The position numbers and the translations under genes were made by a program. Under the pieces are notes generated by a model. It did not search any database. It was not told the DNA's origin and was given only the letters and a program-made list of their open reading frames with translations. DNA of 64,000 nucleotides from Aequorivita sp. (GTDB taxonomy: Bacteria; Bacteroidota; Bacteroidia; Flavobacteriales; Flavobacteriaceae), in contig JAGXGE010000008.1 in NCBI GenBank assembly GCA_024637015.1, forward strand, positions 1 through 64,000, read 5' to 3'. Shown in pieces: positions 53,855-64,000 of this stretch. Numbering within the stretch: the first letter of the stretch is position 1; the number at the start of each line of letters is the position of its first letter.

Positions 53855-55189
53855 TTAATTTTCTATCAGCGGAATATATTTTCTTCGAAATTTAATCAGC
53901 AACGCAACAGCTCGGTAAGCCACCCAAACAATAAGCGCAGCCCAAATTCCAATCAAGCCCCAATGCATATATTTTGAAAAATAAAGCACAGGGATAAAAC
54001 CGAAAATGGTTGCTCCCAAAAGTACATTTCGCAAAAAACTCATTTCGCCTAAGCCTTTAAAAATAGAGTCTAATGTAAAAGCTAAAGCATTAAACGGCAA
54101 ACAAATAAGCACCATAAAAAACATACCATAGAAGATAGAAAGTACTTTTTCGTCTTTGTTGAAAAGAAGACCTAGCGGTTCATAAAGCATCAACCCAATC
54201 AAAACCAGCAATGTGGCGACGCCCAAATTATAGAGATTTACTTTTTTTGTGAGTTTCCAAAGTGAGCCGTAGTTGCGTTCCCCTAGAAGTTTGCCTCCGA
54301 GAATATTTCCGGCAGCTCCAAAGCCATCAATAAAAAAAGCGGTGAAAATCCAAATGTTGAAGGCGATAGTATGTGCAGCAATATATTCCTTTCCCAAATC
54401 GGCAGCTTCACGTGTGGCCAAGATTAATGCAGTATTCAATGCCACAGAACGCAAAAACAGATTGAAACTCATATTGACCAATCGTTTAATTTCGGGATGC
54501 AACGGAAATTTCAATTTTAAAGAAATATCGGTTTTCTTCAAAAGAAAAAATAAAGCAATCAATGCCATTACAGCTTGCGAAATAAGGCTTGCCCAAGCTG
54601 CCCCTTTTATTCCCAATGGGGAAATATAGCCATCAATGCCATAAACCAAAGCGAAATCCAGCCCAATGTTTAGTGCTGCGCCAATAGCCGCAATAATCAT
54701 CGGCCAAAATGTATTTTGAAGTCCCCGAAACAATCCAAAAACTGCAAAAGTGAAAAGCGTAAGCGGAAAACCCCAAACGCGAATGTTGTAATAATCGATG
54801 CTCAAGGAAAGTATCATCCCATCAGCATTAAGCAGTTTAAAGATTTCTTCTACAAAAAAATAGGTAGAAAACAACACGATTATGCTGAGTGCAATGTTGA
54901 AATAAATGGCTTGTGCGGGAAAATTTTGCAAGTCTTTGAGTTTTCCAGCACCTAAATTCTGCGATACGATTGCTGTAATGGCACTTCGGGTCTGGGCCAA
55001 AATCCAAATCAAAGCTGAAAGAAATGAACCAACAATTCCGACAGCGGCAAGCGATTCAATTCCAAATTCCTTTATATTTCCAACAACTGCAGCATCGGTT
55101 GCGGATAGCACCGGTTCTGCAATTCCAGAAATAATAGCTGGAATGGCGAGTTGTTGGATTCGTTTAAAAGAAATGTCGGTTTGTAGCAT
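53855..55189 (-). CDS. MATE-family efflux transporter
   Basis: The protein is 444 residues from ATG 55189 (MLQTDISFKRIQQLAIPAII); a start at 55228 lies upstream of the promoter box TAGTTTTG (55208-55201) and is rejected. About twelve membrane segments, with GNIKEFGIESLAAVGIVGSF and GFGAAGNILGGKLLGERNYGS typical of the two MATE halves. It exports cationic drugs or metabolites using Na+ or H+. It is followed on the same strand by the 32-residue membrane protein gene. Confidence 0.92.
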   Translation of the reverse strand: MLQTDISFKRIQQLAIPAIISGIAEPVLSATDAAVVGNIKEFGIESLAAVGIVGSFLSALIWILAQTRSAITAIVSQNLGAGKLKDLQNFPAQAIYFNIALSIIVLFSTYFFVEEIFKLLNADGMILSLSIDYYNIRVWGFPLTLFTFAVFGLFRGLQNTFWPMIIAAIGAALNIGLDFALVYGIDGYISPLGIKGAAWASLISQAVMALIALFFLLKKTDISLKLKFPLHPEIKRLVNMSFNLFLRSVALNTALILATREAADLGKEYIAAHTIAFNIWIFTAFFIDGFGAAGNILGGKLLGERNYGSLWKLTKKVNLYNLGVATLLVLIGLMLYEPLGLLFNKDEKVLSIFYGMFFMVLICLPFNALAFTLDSIFKGLGEMSFLRNVLLGATIFGFIPVLYFSKYMHWGLIGIWAALIVWVAYRAVALLIKFRRKYIPLIEN

Positions 55190-55200
55190 TTTGGAAAAAG

Positions 55201-55208
55201 CAAAACTA
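55201..55208 (-). promoter_or_regulatory. -7 promoter box of the MATE gene
   Basis: TAGTTTTG on the minus strand, 12 bases before ATG 55189; it supports the internal start. Confidence 0.5.
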
Positions 55209-55339
55209 CGGAAAAAGACAAAAGTCAATGGATTGGTTTGTCCTTAAATATTTAAAATTTATTTGAATTGTTAAAGAAGTGAGGGTTGAATGATTTTAAA
55301 AGTTAATCTTGCTTTCAATTAAAGAAGAAGTTTTAGACT

Positions 55340-56242
<903 letters not shown>

Positions 56243-56288
56243 TTTGCTGATTAGGATGCCAAAAATAGTAAATTTTTTAATACAAGCT

Positions 56289-57128
56289 TCATTTTAAAAA
56301 ATCTATTGTTTTTTCAACAACTTTTTTTAACTCGTCCGGCAAACTTCTTTCATCCCAAGGATGTTTTGCGTTAAAAACGTGGTCTGCGTTATTTATGGTT
56401 ATCAATTCACTTTCGGGATTCCAAGAATGGATTGTTTTCGCTTCTTTTAAAGAAACCGTAGGATCCTCAATTCCGTGTACAATAAGTACAGGAATATCAA
56501 TATTTCTCAAAGCACGGTGGATTGAAAACCGTTTTTCGTTTTCTTTAAAATCTTTATAAAATTGAAAATTGTGAGGGAGCATTTGTTTTGTTCTGCTATT
56601 TTCAACGTGCGTAACGCCTGTTTCTTTCCAAGACTTAAATTCCTCAGTTCCCTCTTGAAATCTTGCTTTAAAATCACTTACACTAGCCCAGGTTGCAACT
56701 TTGCTTATTCGCGAATCTTCTTCAGCTTTTATAAATACAATGCCACCACCACGGCTATGACCAATCAAGGAAATAGTTGAAATTTCCTTTGGAAGATTTT
56801 CATTTCCATTTTCAATTTCATTTAAAACTCTATCCAAATCATCCAGCTCCAAACTAAAATTATTTTCGGCAAAAGCTTCCAAATCCGGAAAATCAATAGG
56901 TTGTTCAATAGTACCACCATTGTGTGAAAAATTAAATTTCACGAAACAAAATTCTTCTTCTGCAAAAGCTTCTGCTACTAAATGCCACGCACCCCAATCT
57001 TTGAAACCTTTGTAACCATGGCAAAAAATTACGACCGGTTGAGGGTTTTGGGTTTCGTTATAAAAAACATCGTAAAGGATTGGTTTTTTGTTTTCGGAAG
57101 TGAGTATTTGGTTTTTTCTAATTAGCAT
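56289..57128 (-). CDS. Alpha/beta hydrolase (dienelactone hydrolase-like)
   Basis: This 279-residue protein has VIFCHGYKGFKDWGAWHLVA (oxyanion region), nucleophile Ser in LIGHSRGGGIVF, Asp in VHGIEDPTVSL and His in NNADHVFNAKHPW. The substrate is unknown, probably an ester or peptide. Its start overlaps the end of the addB-like gene by seven bases, so it is translated from that transcript, although no DNA-repair role is evident. Confidence 0.88.
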   Translation of the reverse strand: MLIRKNQILTSENKKPILYDVFYNETQNPQPVVIFCHGYKGFKDWGAWHLVAEAFAEEEFCFVKFNFSHNGGTIEQPIDFPDLEAFAENNFSLELDDLDRVLNEIENGNENLPKEISTISLIGHSRGGGIVFIKAEEDSRISKVATWASVSDFKARFQEGTEEFKSWKETGVTHVENSRTKQMLPHNFQFYKDFKENEKRFSIHRALRNIDIPVLIVHGIEDPTVSLKEAKTIHSWNPESELITINNADHVFNAKHPWDERSLPDELKKVVEKTIDFLK

Positions 57129-59857
57129 AAATCTATTTCTTTTTCAGTGAACGGAATATTTTGATCACAAATTTCTAAAATTAGTTTCTTTAATTCAAGT
57201 GTGAAATTTTCCAAAGTTTCATTTGTAATAATTTGAGATTTATTTCGGCTTCCGGATTTTTCTTTAACTCCAAATTTTAAAAAACCACTACCCAAATTTT
57301 TAAATGAAATTATTCCTGCTTCAGCATTATTTATAAGAATTTCTTTGTTCATCATTAAAGCATAGGTCAAAATTTGAAAGGCTTTGCTGAATTTATAATC
57401 TTGGTTCAATTGTTCCCAATCAATTATTTCCACATCACCTTGATTTACAAGTCCAGTTTTATAGTCAATTATTCTAAGCTGACCATTATATTCATCAACT
57501 CTATCTACTTTTCCGTGTATTTTAACTGGAAAATTCAGCTCGGTAATTAGAATTTCCAAGGTAAGATTAGTCTCAATTTTAATAATTTTTATATTGTTTC
57601 CAGCTTCAACATCGGAAACCTCACGATCTATAAAATTTGAAATATAACGCTTTGCCACTTCAAAAATGATAAGGTTTTTCCCTTTGGAAAAAGTGCCGCC
57701 TTTAAAAGTTTTTTTAAACTGTTTTGTTACTTCTTCGTGAATTTGCTCCTTCATATCCGACAAATTTTGAATAGTAAGCACAGACCCTTCCAAGGGTTGA
57801 TAAAATGTTTCCAAAGTGTCGTGAACGATGGTTCCCAAAGTATTAGCAGCTACGGTTTCCTCTACTTCTTCAAAGTCGTTTAACTTCAAAATTTTCTGAA
57901 AATAAAAATCCAAAGGATTGCGGATGTAACTTGTTAACGCGGAAGGCGAAAACCCCTTTTCGGCGATTTCACGTATGCGCTGCATTACGGCTTCGGTTTT
58001 TTTAATTTCCTTTAAGGACTGTTTTTTAATTTGAACTTTCGGCGAAAGTATTCGCTTTTCAATGGTGTGATTTTCCCGTTTATCAATTTCCAATTGTCTT
58101 ATAAAACGGCTCTTTTCACCAGTGTTTATGCCCTCAGAATGATTGTTATAAAGTAGAGTAACATTTTTTGCTCGTTGCAATAATCTGTAAAAGTGATAGG
58201 TGTAAATGGCATCTTTTTCATTATAAAGTGGCAGATTAAACTGCTGCTTCAAATCATAGGTTATAAAAGAGGCATTCGACTTTCCGGAGGGGAAAATACC
58301 TTCGTTTACTGAAGTGATTATCACATTTTCAAAATCGAGTACACGTGTTTCCAAAACTCCCATTAATTGAAGTCCTTTATATGCTTCACCTTCAAAATCG
58401 AGTGATGTGGAAGATGCCATTTCCGAAAAAAGAATCAACATACTTTTGATTGATTTTAGGAAAGGATACTGTTCATTAAGCGCCTCAATTTTACTGAAAA
58501 TAGCCGTTAATTGATGTTGCACCACCCGATCAACGGAGTTTATTTTGTGTTTTTTTTGAAGTTCAGAAAGCACTTGCAAAGCTACTTTTACCGCCTTTTT
58601 GCTATCGTCTTTCCAATCCTCAAAAAGGAGTTGAAGCACGCCTTTTTCCTCGTTTTTTGAAAGCTCATAAAGCTTTTCGGGAGAAATGTGAGTGATGTTT
58701 TCACGAGTCAAAGTGTTGGCAATACTTTGGCCATTTTGTAATAAATCGCTTCCCAAAGGATGATTTAAGATTGAAAGAATATCTTTATAATAGAGGTTTC
58801 CGGTTTTGCGAAGATGAATGGCAAAAAGTAATTCAAAAAAAACAACGGCTGGAAAGTTTTTCAACGAAACGCCCATAGTAACATTTACATTCTTTACATT
58901 TTCCGGGAGGGAATAAAGTAAAGGAATTAGCAGGTTTTCGTCTCCCAGTACAATAGCAGTCTTATTGATTTCTTCATCGGAAAGTAGTGAGAGCAATTCG
59001 CCAACATACTTTGCCTGTCCAATATTTTTTTGAACCTCTACAAGTTGAAAATGCTTAGGTTTTTCAAAATTTGCAGCAATAAACTTGGGTGCTTCGTCCT
59101 GAAAATATTTCCATTCGTTTATGTATTTTCTTATAAAATAAGATGCGCTATGCTTTGAGTCTTCGAAGAAAGATGAATCTGTGTCCCAATAAACCATTGA
59201 ATTTCCCGTTTCCAAAAGGCCTTGAACGATATGCTGCTCAGCTGTATTTAGGGCATTAAAACCAATAAAAATATGTGTCTTATTTCCATTGTTGTTAATA
59301 TAATATTCCAGGTTTGAAACCGCTTCACGATATACCATACCCTGATAGCCTACACTTTCGTTTAGCAATAGCGATTGGATGTTTTCGTAAAAAGATGGAA
59401 GGCCTTCCCAAAAGCGCAAATAATTATTAATTAGTTCGGTTTTTTCGTCACTTACTCCCCAACGTTCCAAAGTTTTAATACTTGCCAGATAACTGAAAAA
59501 CGGTTTTGGTTCTACCAAATATCGATCTATCTCATTAAAATCATTGATTAAGGTATTTGCCCAAGTTGAATAGGTTTCAAAATCATCCTTTTCAGCAATA
59601 GAAGGTGTGCCTAGGTAAGCTTCATAGCTCTTGAAAAGCAATTCTGTATTGTCAATTATCGAAAGGTTTGAAAGCTCTTGTATGAACTCCTCAACATCTA
59701 ATATTCGTGGCGCAAACTGTGTTTTTAAAATTTCCTTTCTTAATTCCTGCATCAAAAACCCACCCGCTCTTTTACTGGGAAGAATGAAGGTGATTTCAGA
59801 TATATCTGAATGGTTATTTTTTATGTCGGCCAGAGTTTCTTGAAGGAATGTTACCAT
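57122..59857 (-). CDS. AddB-like PD-(D/E)XK nuclease protein
   Basis: This 911-residue protein has an inactivated helicase-like N-terminal region (EITFILPSKRAGGFLMQELRKE in place of a Walker A motif) and a C-terminal RecB-type nuclease: GTIVHDTLETFYQPLEG with the His, then KIHGKVDRVDEYNGQLRIIDYKTG with the Asp and Asp-x-Lys catalytic residues. It should pair with an AddA-like helicase-nuclease in end resection; such a gene starts off the window at 64 kb, separated by kbl and an ompA-type gene. Confidence 0.85.
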   Translation of the reverse strand: MVTFLQETLADIKNNHSDISEITFILPSKRAGGFLMQELRKEILKTQFAPRILDVEEFIQELSNLSIIDNTELLFKSYEAYLGTPSIAEKDDFETYSTWANTLINDFNEIDRYLVEPKPFFSYLASIKTLERWGVSDEKTELINNYLRFWEGLPSFYENIQSLLLNESVGYQGMVYREAVSNLEYYINNNGNKTHIFIGFNALNTAEQHIVQGLLETGNSMVYWDTDSSFFEDSKHSASYFIRKYINEWKYFQDEAPKFIAANFEKPKHFQLVEVQKNIGQAKYVGELLSLLSDEEINKTAIVLGDENLLIPLLYSLPENVKNVNVTMGVSLKNFPAVVFFELLFAIHLRKTGNLYYKDILSILNHPLGSDLLQNGQSIANTLTRENITHISPEKLYELSKNEEKGVLQLLFEDWKDDSKKAVKVALQVLSELQKKHKINSVDRVVQHQLTAIFSKIEALNEQYPFLKSIKSMLILFSEMASSTSLDFEGEAYKGLQLMGVLETRVLDFENVIITSVNEGIFPSGKSNASFITYDLKQQFNLPLYNEKDAIYTYHFYRLLQRAKNVTLLYNNHSEGINTGEKSRFIRQLEIDKRENHTIEKRILSPKVQIKKQSLKEIKKTEAVMQRIREIAEKGFSPSALTSYIRNPLDFYFQKILKLNDFEEVEETVAANTLGTIVHDTLETFYQPLEGSVLTIQNLSDMKEQIHEEVTKQFKKTFKGGTFSKGKNLIIFEVAKRYISNFIDREVSDVEAGNNIKIIKIETNLTLEILITELNFPVKIHGKVDRVDEYNGQLRIIDYKTGLVNQGDVEIIDWEQLNQDYKFSKAFQILTYALMMNKEILINNAEAGIISFKNLGSGFLKFGVKEKSGSRNKSQIITNETLENFTLELKKLILEICDQNIPFTEKEIDLC

Positions 59858-59871
59858 AGCCTAAAAATAAG

Positions 59872-59898
59872 AAACGCCCCCGAAAATCGGAGGCGTTT
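59872..59898 (-). terminator. Terminator of the OmpA/TSP3 gene
   Basis: AAACGCCCCCGA and TCGGAGGCGTTT form a 12-bp stem with one mismatch and an AAA loop. A U-rich stretch follows on the minus strand. It separates ompA from the addB-like gene. Confidence 0.85.
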
Positions 59899-59930
59899 CA
59901 AAATTATTTATTTAAAACTTATCTGTTGAA

Positions 59931-61319
59931 TTATTTCACAAGTGAAATCTCAACACGACGGTTTTGTTGTCTACCCGCTGCAGTATTGTTAGTTGCAATT
60001 GGTCTTTCTTCACCAAAACCTTTGGAAGTCAATCTAGAACCCGGCATACCGATTGTGGTCAAGTATTCTCTTACAGATGCAGCTCTTTCATTAGAAAGTT
60101 TCATATTGTAAGAATCACTACCTCGGCTATCTGTGTGTCCTTCTATCAAGAAGTTAGCGTTAGGATATTCTTTCATAATATCAGCAATACTCTGAAGTGC
60201 AGAATATGATTCTTTTCTAATACTAGACTTATCATAATCAAACAAGATAGTTTTAGAGTATTCGTTCAATTGCTTGATAATTTCTACAGTTACTTCAGGA
60301 CAACCTTTGTTTGCTACTGTACCAGCAACATCTGGACACTGATCGTCTTTGTCAAGAACACCGTCACCATCTCTGTCCTTGTAAGGACATCCGTTGTTAG
60401 CTTTTGGACCAGCTTCGTTAGGACAAGCATCATCTTTATCAGCAATACCGTCACCATCAGCATCTGGACATCCATTAAGAGCAGCTAAACCAGCTACAGT
60501 AGGACATTCATCCTGTGGATCAGCAATACCATCACCGTCTGTATCAGGACAACCGTTGAATTCAGCTAAACCTGGAGTATTTGGACAAGCGTCGTTTCTA
60601 TCTTCGATGCCGTCACCGTCAGTATCAGGACAACCGTTGAATTCAGCTAGACCTGGAGTTTCTGGACATTCGTCATCTTTGTCATAAATTCCATCACCGT
60701 CAGTATCTTTTCCACCAAATTGGAATACGATACCAGCAGAGTGTTGGAAGTGAGTAACACCATAAGCTTCCTCAAATGCATTCTTGTATGTTGATTGAAG
60801 ATTAAGAGCTAAATAGTCATTAAACCAAAATTTTACTCCAGCAATTGCGTTAGCAGTACCAAACCCGATATCATCTACCCAAGTATAACCACCACCAATA
60901 CCAATAGATGGATCAAACCAGCTACTACCAATTGCTTTTTTGAAGCTGTATTTAATTTCACCATCAGCACTATAGTAACTCAAGTCGTTTACAGCAATAT
61001 CACCTAATTTATCAATTTTATTGATAGAACCAGCAGCAGTAAATACAAAACCACTACCAATATATCTACTGATAGCAAGCCTAGAAACTGAAGGTAAAAT
61101 GTTCCAGTGGTCATTCGCGTTAAAATACTCGTCAAAGATGTCTCCTCTCATACCAGCCTCTTGGTATAATACATAATCCTCGTTAAGTCCAGTTGGATAA
61201 ACGTCAACAGCGTTTGCACCAACTTCAACAGCCCAAGGATTGTTTTCGTCTTGCGCGTTCGCTACCCCGATTCCCATAAATAGGATGGCAGCAACTAATA
61301 ATCTGTTAAGATGTTTCAT
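59931..61319 (-). CDS. OmpA-family protein with thrombospondin type 3 repeats
   Basis: This 462-residue protein has a signal peptide (ends VANAQ), an N-terminal beta-barrel of about 190 residues, and five TSP3 calcium-binding repeats ([30 protein letters not shown] and so on, about residues 205-335). A peptidoglycan-binding OmpA C-terminal domain follows ([55 protein letters not shown]). It anchors the outer membrane to peptidoglycan and is likely abundant: its promoter is a perfect match to consensus. Confidence 0.95.
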   Translation of the reverse strand: MKHLNRLLVAAILFMGIGVANAQDENNPWAVEVGANAVDVYPTGLNEDYVLYQEAGMRGDIFDEYFNANDHWNILPSVSRLAISRYIGSGFVFTAAGSINKIDKLGDIAVNDLSYYSADGEIKYSFKKAIGSSWFDPSIGIGGGYTWVDDIGFGTANAIAGVKFWFNDYLALNLQSTYKNAFEEAYGVTHFQHSAGIVFQFGGKDTDGDGIYDKDDECPETPGLAEFNGCPDTDGDGIEDRNDACPNTPGLAEFNGCPDTDGDGIADPQDECPTVAGLAALNGCPDADGDGIADKDDACPNEAGPKANNGCPYKDRDGDGVLDKDDQCPDVAGTVANKGCPEVTVEIIKQLNEYSKTILFDYDKSSIRKESYSALQSIADIMKEYPNANFLIEGHTDSRGSDSYNMKLSNERAASVREYLTTIGMPGSRLTSKGFGEERPIATNNTAAGRQQNRRVEISLVK

Positions 61320-61354
61320 ATTCGATTGTTTAATTTTTAAGTGTTAATTAAGAG

Positions 61355-61385
61355 CAAAAGTAAGTTGTTAAATTTTATAAACAAA
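61355..61385 (-). promoter_or_regulatory. Consensus Bacteroidetes promoter of the OmpA/TSP3 gene
   Basis: On the minus strand TTTG (61385-61382), exactly 19 bases, then TACTTTTG (61362-61355): a full match to TTTG-N19-TAnnTTTG. The leader is about 30 bases. Confidence 0.88.
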
Positions 61386-61444
61386 AGCAAATCTAATAAA
61401 ATTTTCCCAAATTCGTTGCTATTGATACGTAAATAAAGGTTTTA

Positions 61445-62641
61445 CTAGTCTATAACTCCCAACTTTTTTCCAATCTTAATAAAGGCATTTATGGCTTTGT
61501 CCAAATGCTCCTTAGTATGAGCTGCTGAAAGCTGTACGCGGATTCTGGCCTTCCCCTTTGGTACAACTGGAAAGAAGAATCCTATTACATAAATTCCTTC
61601 TTCCAACAGCATATCTGCCATTCGTTGAGATAGCTTGGCATCATAGAGCATTACAGGAACTATTGCAGAATCTCCGTCTATAATATCAAATCCTGCCGCC
61701 TTCATCCCTTTTTTAAAATAGGCAGTATTTTCAGCAAGTTTATCACGCAGTGATGTGTCTCCAGAAAGCATTTCAAATACCTTGATAGATGCCCCAACAA
61801 TTGCGGGGGCCAAAGAGTTTGAAAACAAGTATGGTCGGGAGCGCTGGCGAAGCATTTCAATAATTTCTTTTTTGCCAGTAGTATAACCGCCCATGGCTCC
61901 ACCAAGAGCTTTACCTAGTGTTCCAGTAATGATATCTATTCTGCCCATTACACCTTTCTCTTCAAGTGTTCCTCTTCCAGTATCACCTATAAAACCGGCA
62001 GCATGACATTCGTCTATCATGACCATTGCGTCATATTTATCCGCCAAATCACAGATCTTGTCCAAAGGAGCTACTAATCCATCCATAGAAAAAACGCCAT
62101 CCGTAACAATAATTTTGAAACGGGCGCCCTTTTCATTTGCAGCAATAAGTTGCTTTTCCAAGTCTTCCATATTGCTGTTTTCATAACGATAGCGGGCGGC
62201 TTTACAAAGACGTACACCATCTATAATGGAAGCATGATTCAAGGAATCTGAAATGATTGCGTCCTCTTCTCCCAAGAGTGGTTCAAAAACACCTCCATTG
62301 GCATCAAAAGCTGCGGCATATAATATGGTGTCTTCGGTTTGGTAAAAATCTGCAATTTTTCGCTCCAATTCTTTATGTATATCCTGCGTACCGCAAATAA
62401 AACGGACAGATGACATTCCAAAACCGTGTGAGTCCATTGCATCTTTAGCTGCTTGAATAACTTCTTTATTGGAAGACAATCCCAAATAATTGTTCGAACA
62501 AAAATTTATAACCTTTTCACCGGTAGAAATAGTAATTTCAGCATCTTGTGGCGATGTGATTATCCGTTCCTTTTTATAAAGTCCGTTGTCCTTTATTTCT
62601 TCTAGTTCTTTCTGTAGATGTTCCTTTATTTTTCCGTACAT
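61445..62641 (-). CDS. kbl: Glycine C-acetyltransferase (2-amino-3-ketobutyrate CoA ligase)
   Basis: The protein is 398 residues from ATG 62641 ([13 protein letters not shown]), the usual length; a start at 62674 would overlap the promoter. It has [17 protein letters not shown], the alpha-oxoamine synthase segment [15 protein letters not shown], and the PLP lysine in [14 protein letters not shown]. It cleaves 2-amino-3-oxobutyrate to glycine and acetyl-CoA in threonine breakdown. The usual partner tdh (threonine dehydrogenase) is not adjacent. Confidence 0.94.
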   Translation of the reverse strand: MYGKIKEHLQKELEEIKDNGLYKKERIITSPQDAEITISTGEKVINFCSNNYLGLSSNKEVIQAAKDAMDSHGFGMSSVRFICGTQDIHKELERKIADFYQTEDTILYAAAFDANGGVFEPLLGEEDAIISDSLNHASIIDGVRLCKAARYRYENSNMEDLEKQLIAANEKGARFKIIVTDGVFSMDGLVAPLDKICDLADKYDAMVMIDECHAAGFIGDTGRGTLEEKGVMGRIDIITGTLGKALGGAMGGYTTGKKEIIEMLRQRSRPYLFSNSLAPAIVGASIKVFEMLSGDTSLRDKLAENTAYFKKGMKAAGFDIIDGDSAIVPVMLYDAKLSQRMADMLLEEGIYVIGFFFPVVPKGKARIRVQLSAAHTKEHLDKAINAFIKIGKKLGVID

Positions 62642-62671
62642 AATTATGCTTTTATGCTTTATTTGAAGTTT

Positions 62672-62679
62672 CAAAATTA
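62672..62679 (-). promoter_or_regulatory. -7 promoter box of kbl
   Basis: TAATTTTG on the minus strand overlaps the stop region of the addA-like gene; start codon at 62641. Confidence 0.5.
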
Positions 62680-64000
62680 AACTTTATTTATTACTATTTC
62701 GCCTTCATTACTATAGATAAGCATTTTTTCTGAAACAATAAAACCCATATCCTGCAAAGCATTTACATAATCAATCAATTGGTCACTATGCCAAATATTG
62801 GGACTGCCTGTTTTATAATCAATTAAAGTTGAAACGTTTTCTGAATTGATATTTATTCTATCGGGTCTCAATACCAAACCATCCTTAGTAATTATGTTGC
62901 GTTCATTGAAAACTTTATCCGTTCCGTCAAACAACTTTTTTAAATTGGAATGCTGAATAATTTGATCCACTGTTTTCTTTAAAACATCAAACTCATTCCT
63001 CGGAACAATTGCCCGTTCTTTCAATTCCGTCAAAACCCTCTCGGCATCAGCTTCCGAATAAATTTGGGCCATGGTGTCGTGAAGCAGATTTCCAGCGGTA
63101 ATAGCCGCCGCCGTTTCAGCTTCCAAATAAATTTCTTCCGAAGAAACTATTTTCAATCCGTGCACCTTGGGGCTGCTGGAAAGGTATTGTGGCTCCATTT
63201 GGGAAACAACTTCTTTTTCTTTTGAAATCTTCCCTGAATTTTTTCCGAATTCATATACCATTTGGTCGTTGTTCCACATACTTTTTTGCTTCAAAAATTC
63301 CATAAAAAGATGGTTGTAGGTTGAAGGAATTCCGTCTTTTAGTTCACTCGGCATTTCAGCAAAAACGAAGAGTTTTTCAACTGCTCGCGTTAAAGTAACG
63401 TACAGCAAATTAATATTGTCCAACTCCAATTGGCTTCGGTGATCGTTATACATTTTTTCACCAACTTCACTGTAATTTGCAACTTCGGCTTTATAATTTA
63501 TTTGTGCTTCTTTAAAGTTGAAATCTTCATTCGCCAGAGGATACCAGAGTTTGTCGTACTTTCCATCGTATAATTGAATGTCTGCAAACGGAAAAATAAC
63601 TACTGAAAATTCAAGTCCTTTTGCTTTGTGAATGGTCATTAATTGAACTGCATTCGTGCCCTCACTGGCCGGAATGGAAGCGCTTTCCCTTTTTGTTTCC
63701 CAATGATCCAAAAAAGAAATTTTATCGGCTTGCGGCTTTTGTTCAAATTCAAAAACTAAATCCATAAAACCGAAAAGATAGGCATCAGCAATATCAGCAA
63801 TTTTGAAATTTTCAATGCAATATTCAAAAGCTTCGTAAAGTGAAACGGAGCGCATTTCCGCAAAGGAGAAATCAACACTATATTCCTTTAAGTTTTCAGT
63901 GAATGTCTTTTCAGAAATATTTAGAAACTTGGTGAAAAAAGTATGTTTTTCTTCAGATATATTTAAGTGATCATGCAACAAATCCAGCAATTGAATTTTG
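62677..64000 (-). CDS. AddA/UvrD-type helicase-nuclease, C-terminal part (continues beyond window)
   Basis: About 440 residues are visible and the frame stays open to base 64000, so the start and the ATP-binding helicase motifs lie outside. Visible are helicase motif V ([19 protein letters not shown]), motif VI ([17 protein letters not shown]), and a RecB-type nuclease domain ([16 protein letters not shown], then [21 protein letters not shown]). It is the likely partner of the AddB-like gene at 57-60 kb; both would resect double-strand ends. A TTG at 63990 is not the real start. Confidence 0.88.
   Translation of the reverse strand, partial: KIQLLDLLHDHLNISEEKHTFFTKFLNISEKTFTENLKEYSVDFSFAEMRSVSLYEAFEYCIENFKIADIADAYLFGFMDLVFEFEQKPQADKISFLDHWETKRESASIPASEGTNAVQLMTIHKAKGLEFSVVIFPFADIQLYDGKYDKLWYPLANEDFNFKEAQINYKAEVANYSEVGEKMYNDHRSQLELDNINLLYVTLTRAVEKLFVFAEMPSELKDGIPSTYNHLFMEFLKQKSMWNNDQMVYEFGKNSGKISKEKEVVSQMEPQYLSSSPKVHGLKIVSSEEIYLEAETAAAITAGNLLHDTMAQIYSEADAERVLTELKERAIVPRNEFDVLKKTVDQIIQHSNLKKLFDGTDKVFNERNIITKDGLVLRPDRININSENVSTLIDYKTGSPNIWHSDQLIDYVNALQDMGFIVSEKMLIYSNEGEIVINKV

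Overview
The window looks like a chromosomal segment of a low-GC (upper-30s %, judged by eye) marine-type member of the Flavobacteriaceae (Bacteroidetes). The evidence is consistent: cargo proteins with type IX secretion (T9SS) C-terminal domains, a PorZ-like T9SS component, promoters with the Bacteroidetes -7 box TAnnTTTG, almost no Shine-Dalgarno sequences, an OmpA protein with thrombospondin type 3 repeats, and family-specific variants of alanine racemase and thymidine kinase. Aequorivita or a close relative is a guess. There are no rRNA genes, insertion sequences, integrases, CRISPR arrays or recognisable defence genes. Gene density is high and no gene-free stretch exceeds 300 bases.

Layout. 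1-5.4 kb: 3' part of a DsbD-type thiol:disulfide interchange protein, a class V aminotransferase, an outer-membrane-type protein, a zinc-ribbon protein and a SYLF protein. 5.5-14.5 kb: the accessory part. A four-gene minus-strand unit encodes an intradiol-dioxygenase-fold secreted protein, two tail-collar/MdpB paralogues and a 2004-residue HYR-repeat T9SS protein; it is divergent from a PRMT-like methyltransferase. A perfect 7-4-7 palindrome lies between the two promoters. 14.5-18.8 kb: a yeiH gene interrupted by TGA and coupled to an MscS channel, small envelope proteins, and a TrkA-C membrane protein. 19-25.8 kb: serine hydrolase, Cys-rich orphan, flavin/PPOX protein, PQQ-type sugar dehydrogenase with an aldehyde dehydrogenase, GNAT, ferritin. 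25.8-35.4 kb: recO-porZ, gdhA, envelope protein, metB-type enzyme, RsiV-like lipoprotein, ArsC-like protein with a DMT transporter, thioesterase.

35.4-49.9 kb is mostly housekeeping: YheT hydrolase, the yicC-gmk-nadD operon, gpsA, prolyl oligopeptidase, DoxX, asd, mscL, tdk-alr, rsmI, an AhpD-like protein and a frameshifted delta-60 repeat T9SS protein. 50-64 kb: recJ, lpxH, queD, a 2OG-Fe(II) oxygenase, a 32-residue membrane protein, MATE transporter, a universal stress protein whose reading frame runs through its terminator into the antisense of tRNA-Ala(GGC), an alpha/beta hydrolase, an AddB-like nuclease, an OmpA/TSP3 protein, kbl, and the C-terminal part of an AddA-like helicase-nuclease running off the window.

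The best candidate for something undescribed is the 5.5-14.5 kb divergon: a PRMT-like enzyme apparently co-regulated with a set of secreted or surface proteins. Its function is inference only. Three genes appear broken or altered (yeiH, the delta-60 gene, the usp stop); each could be real decay or an assembly error.
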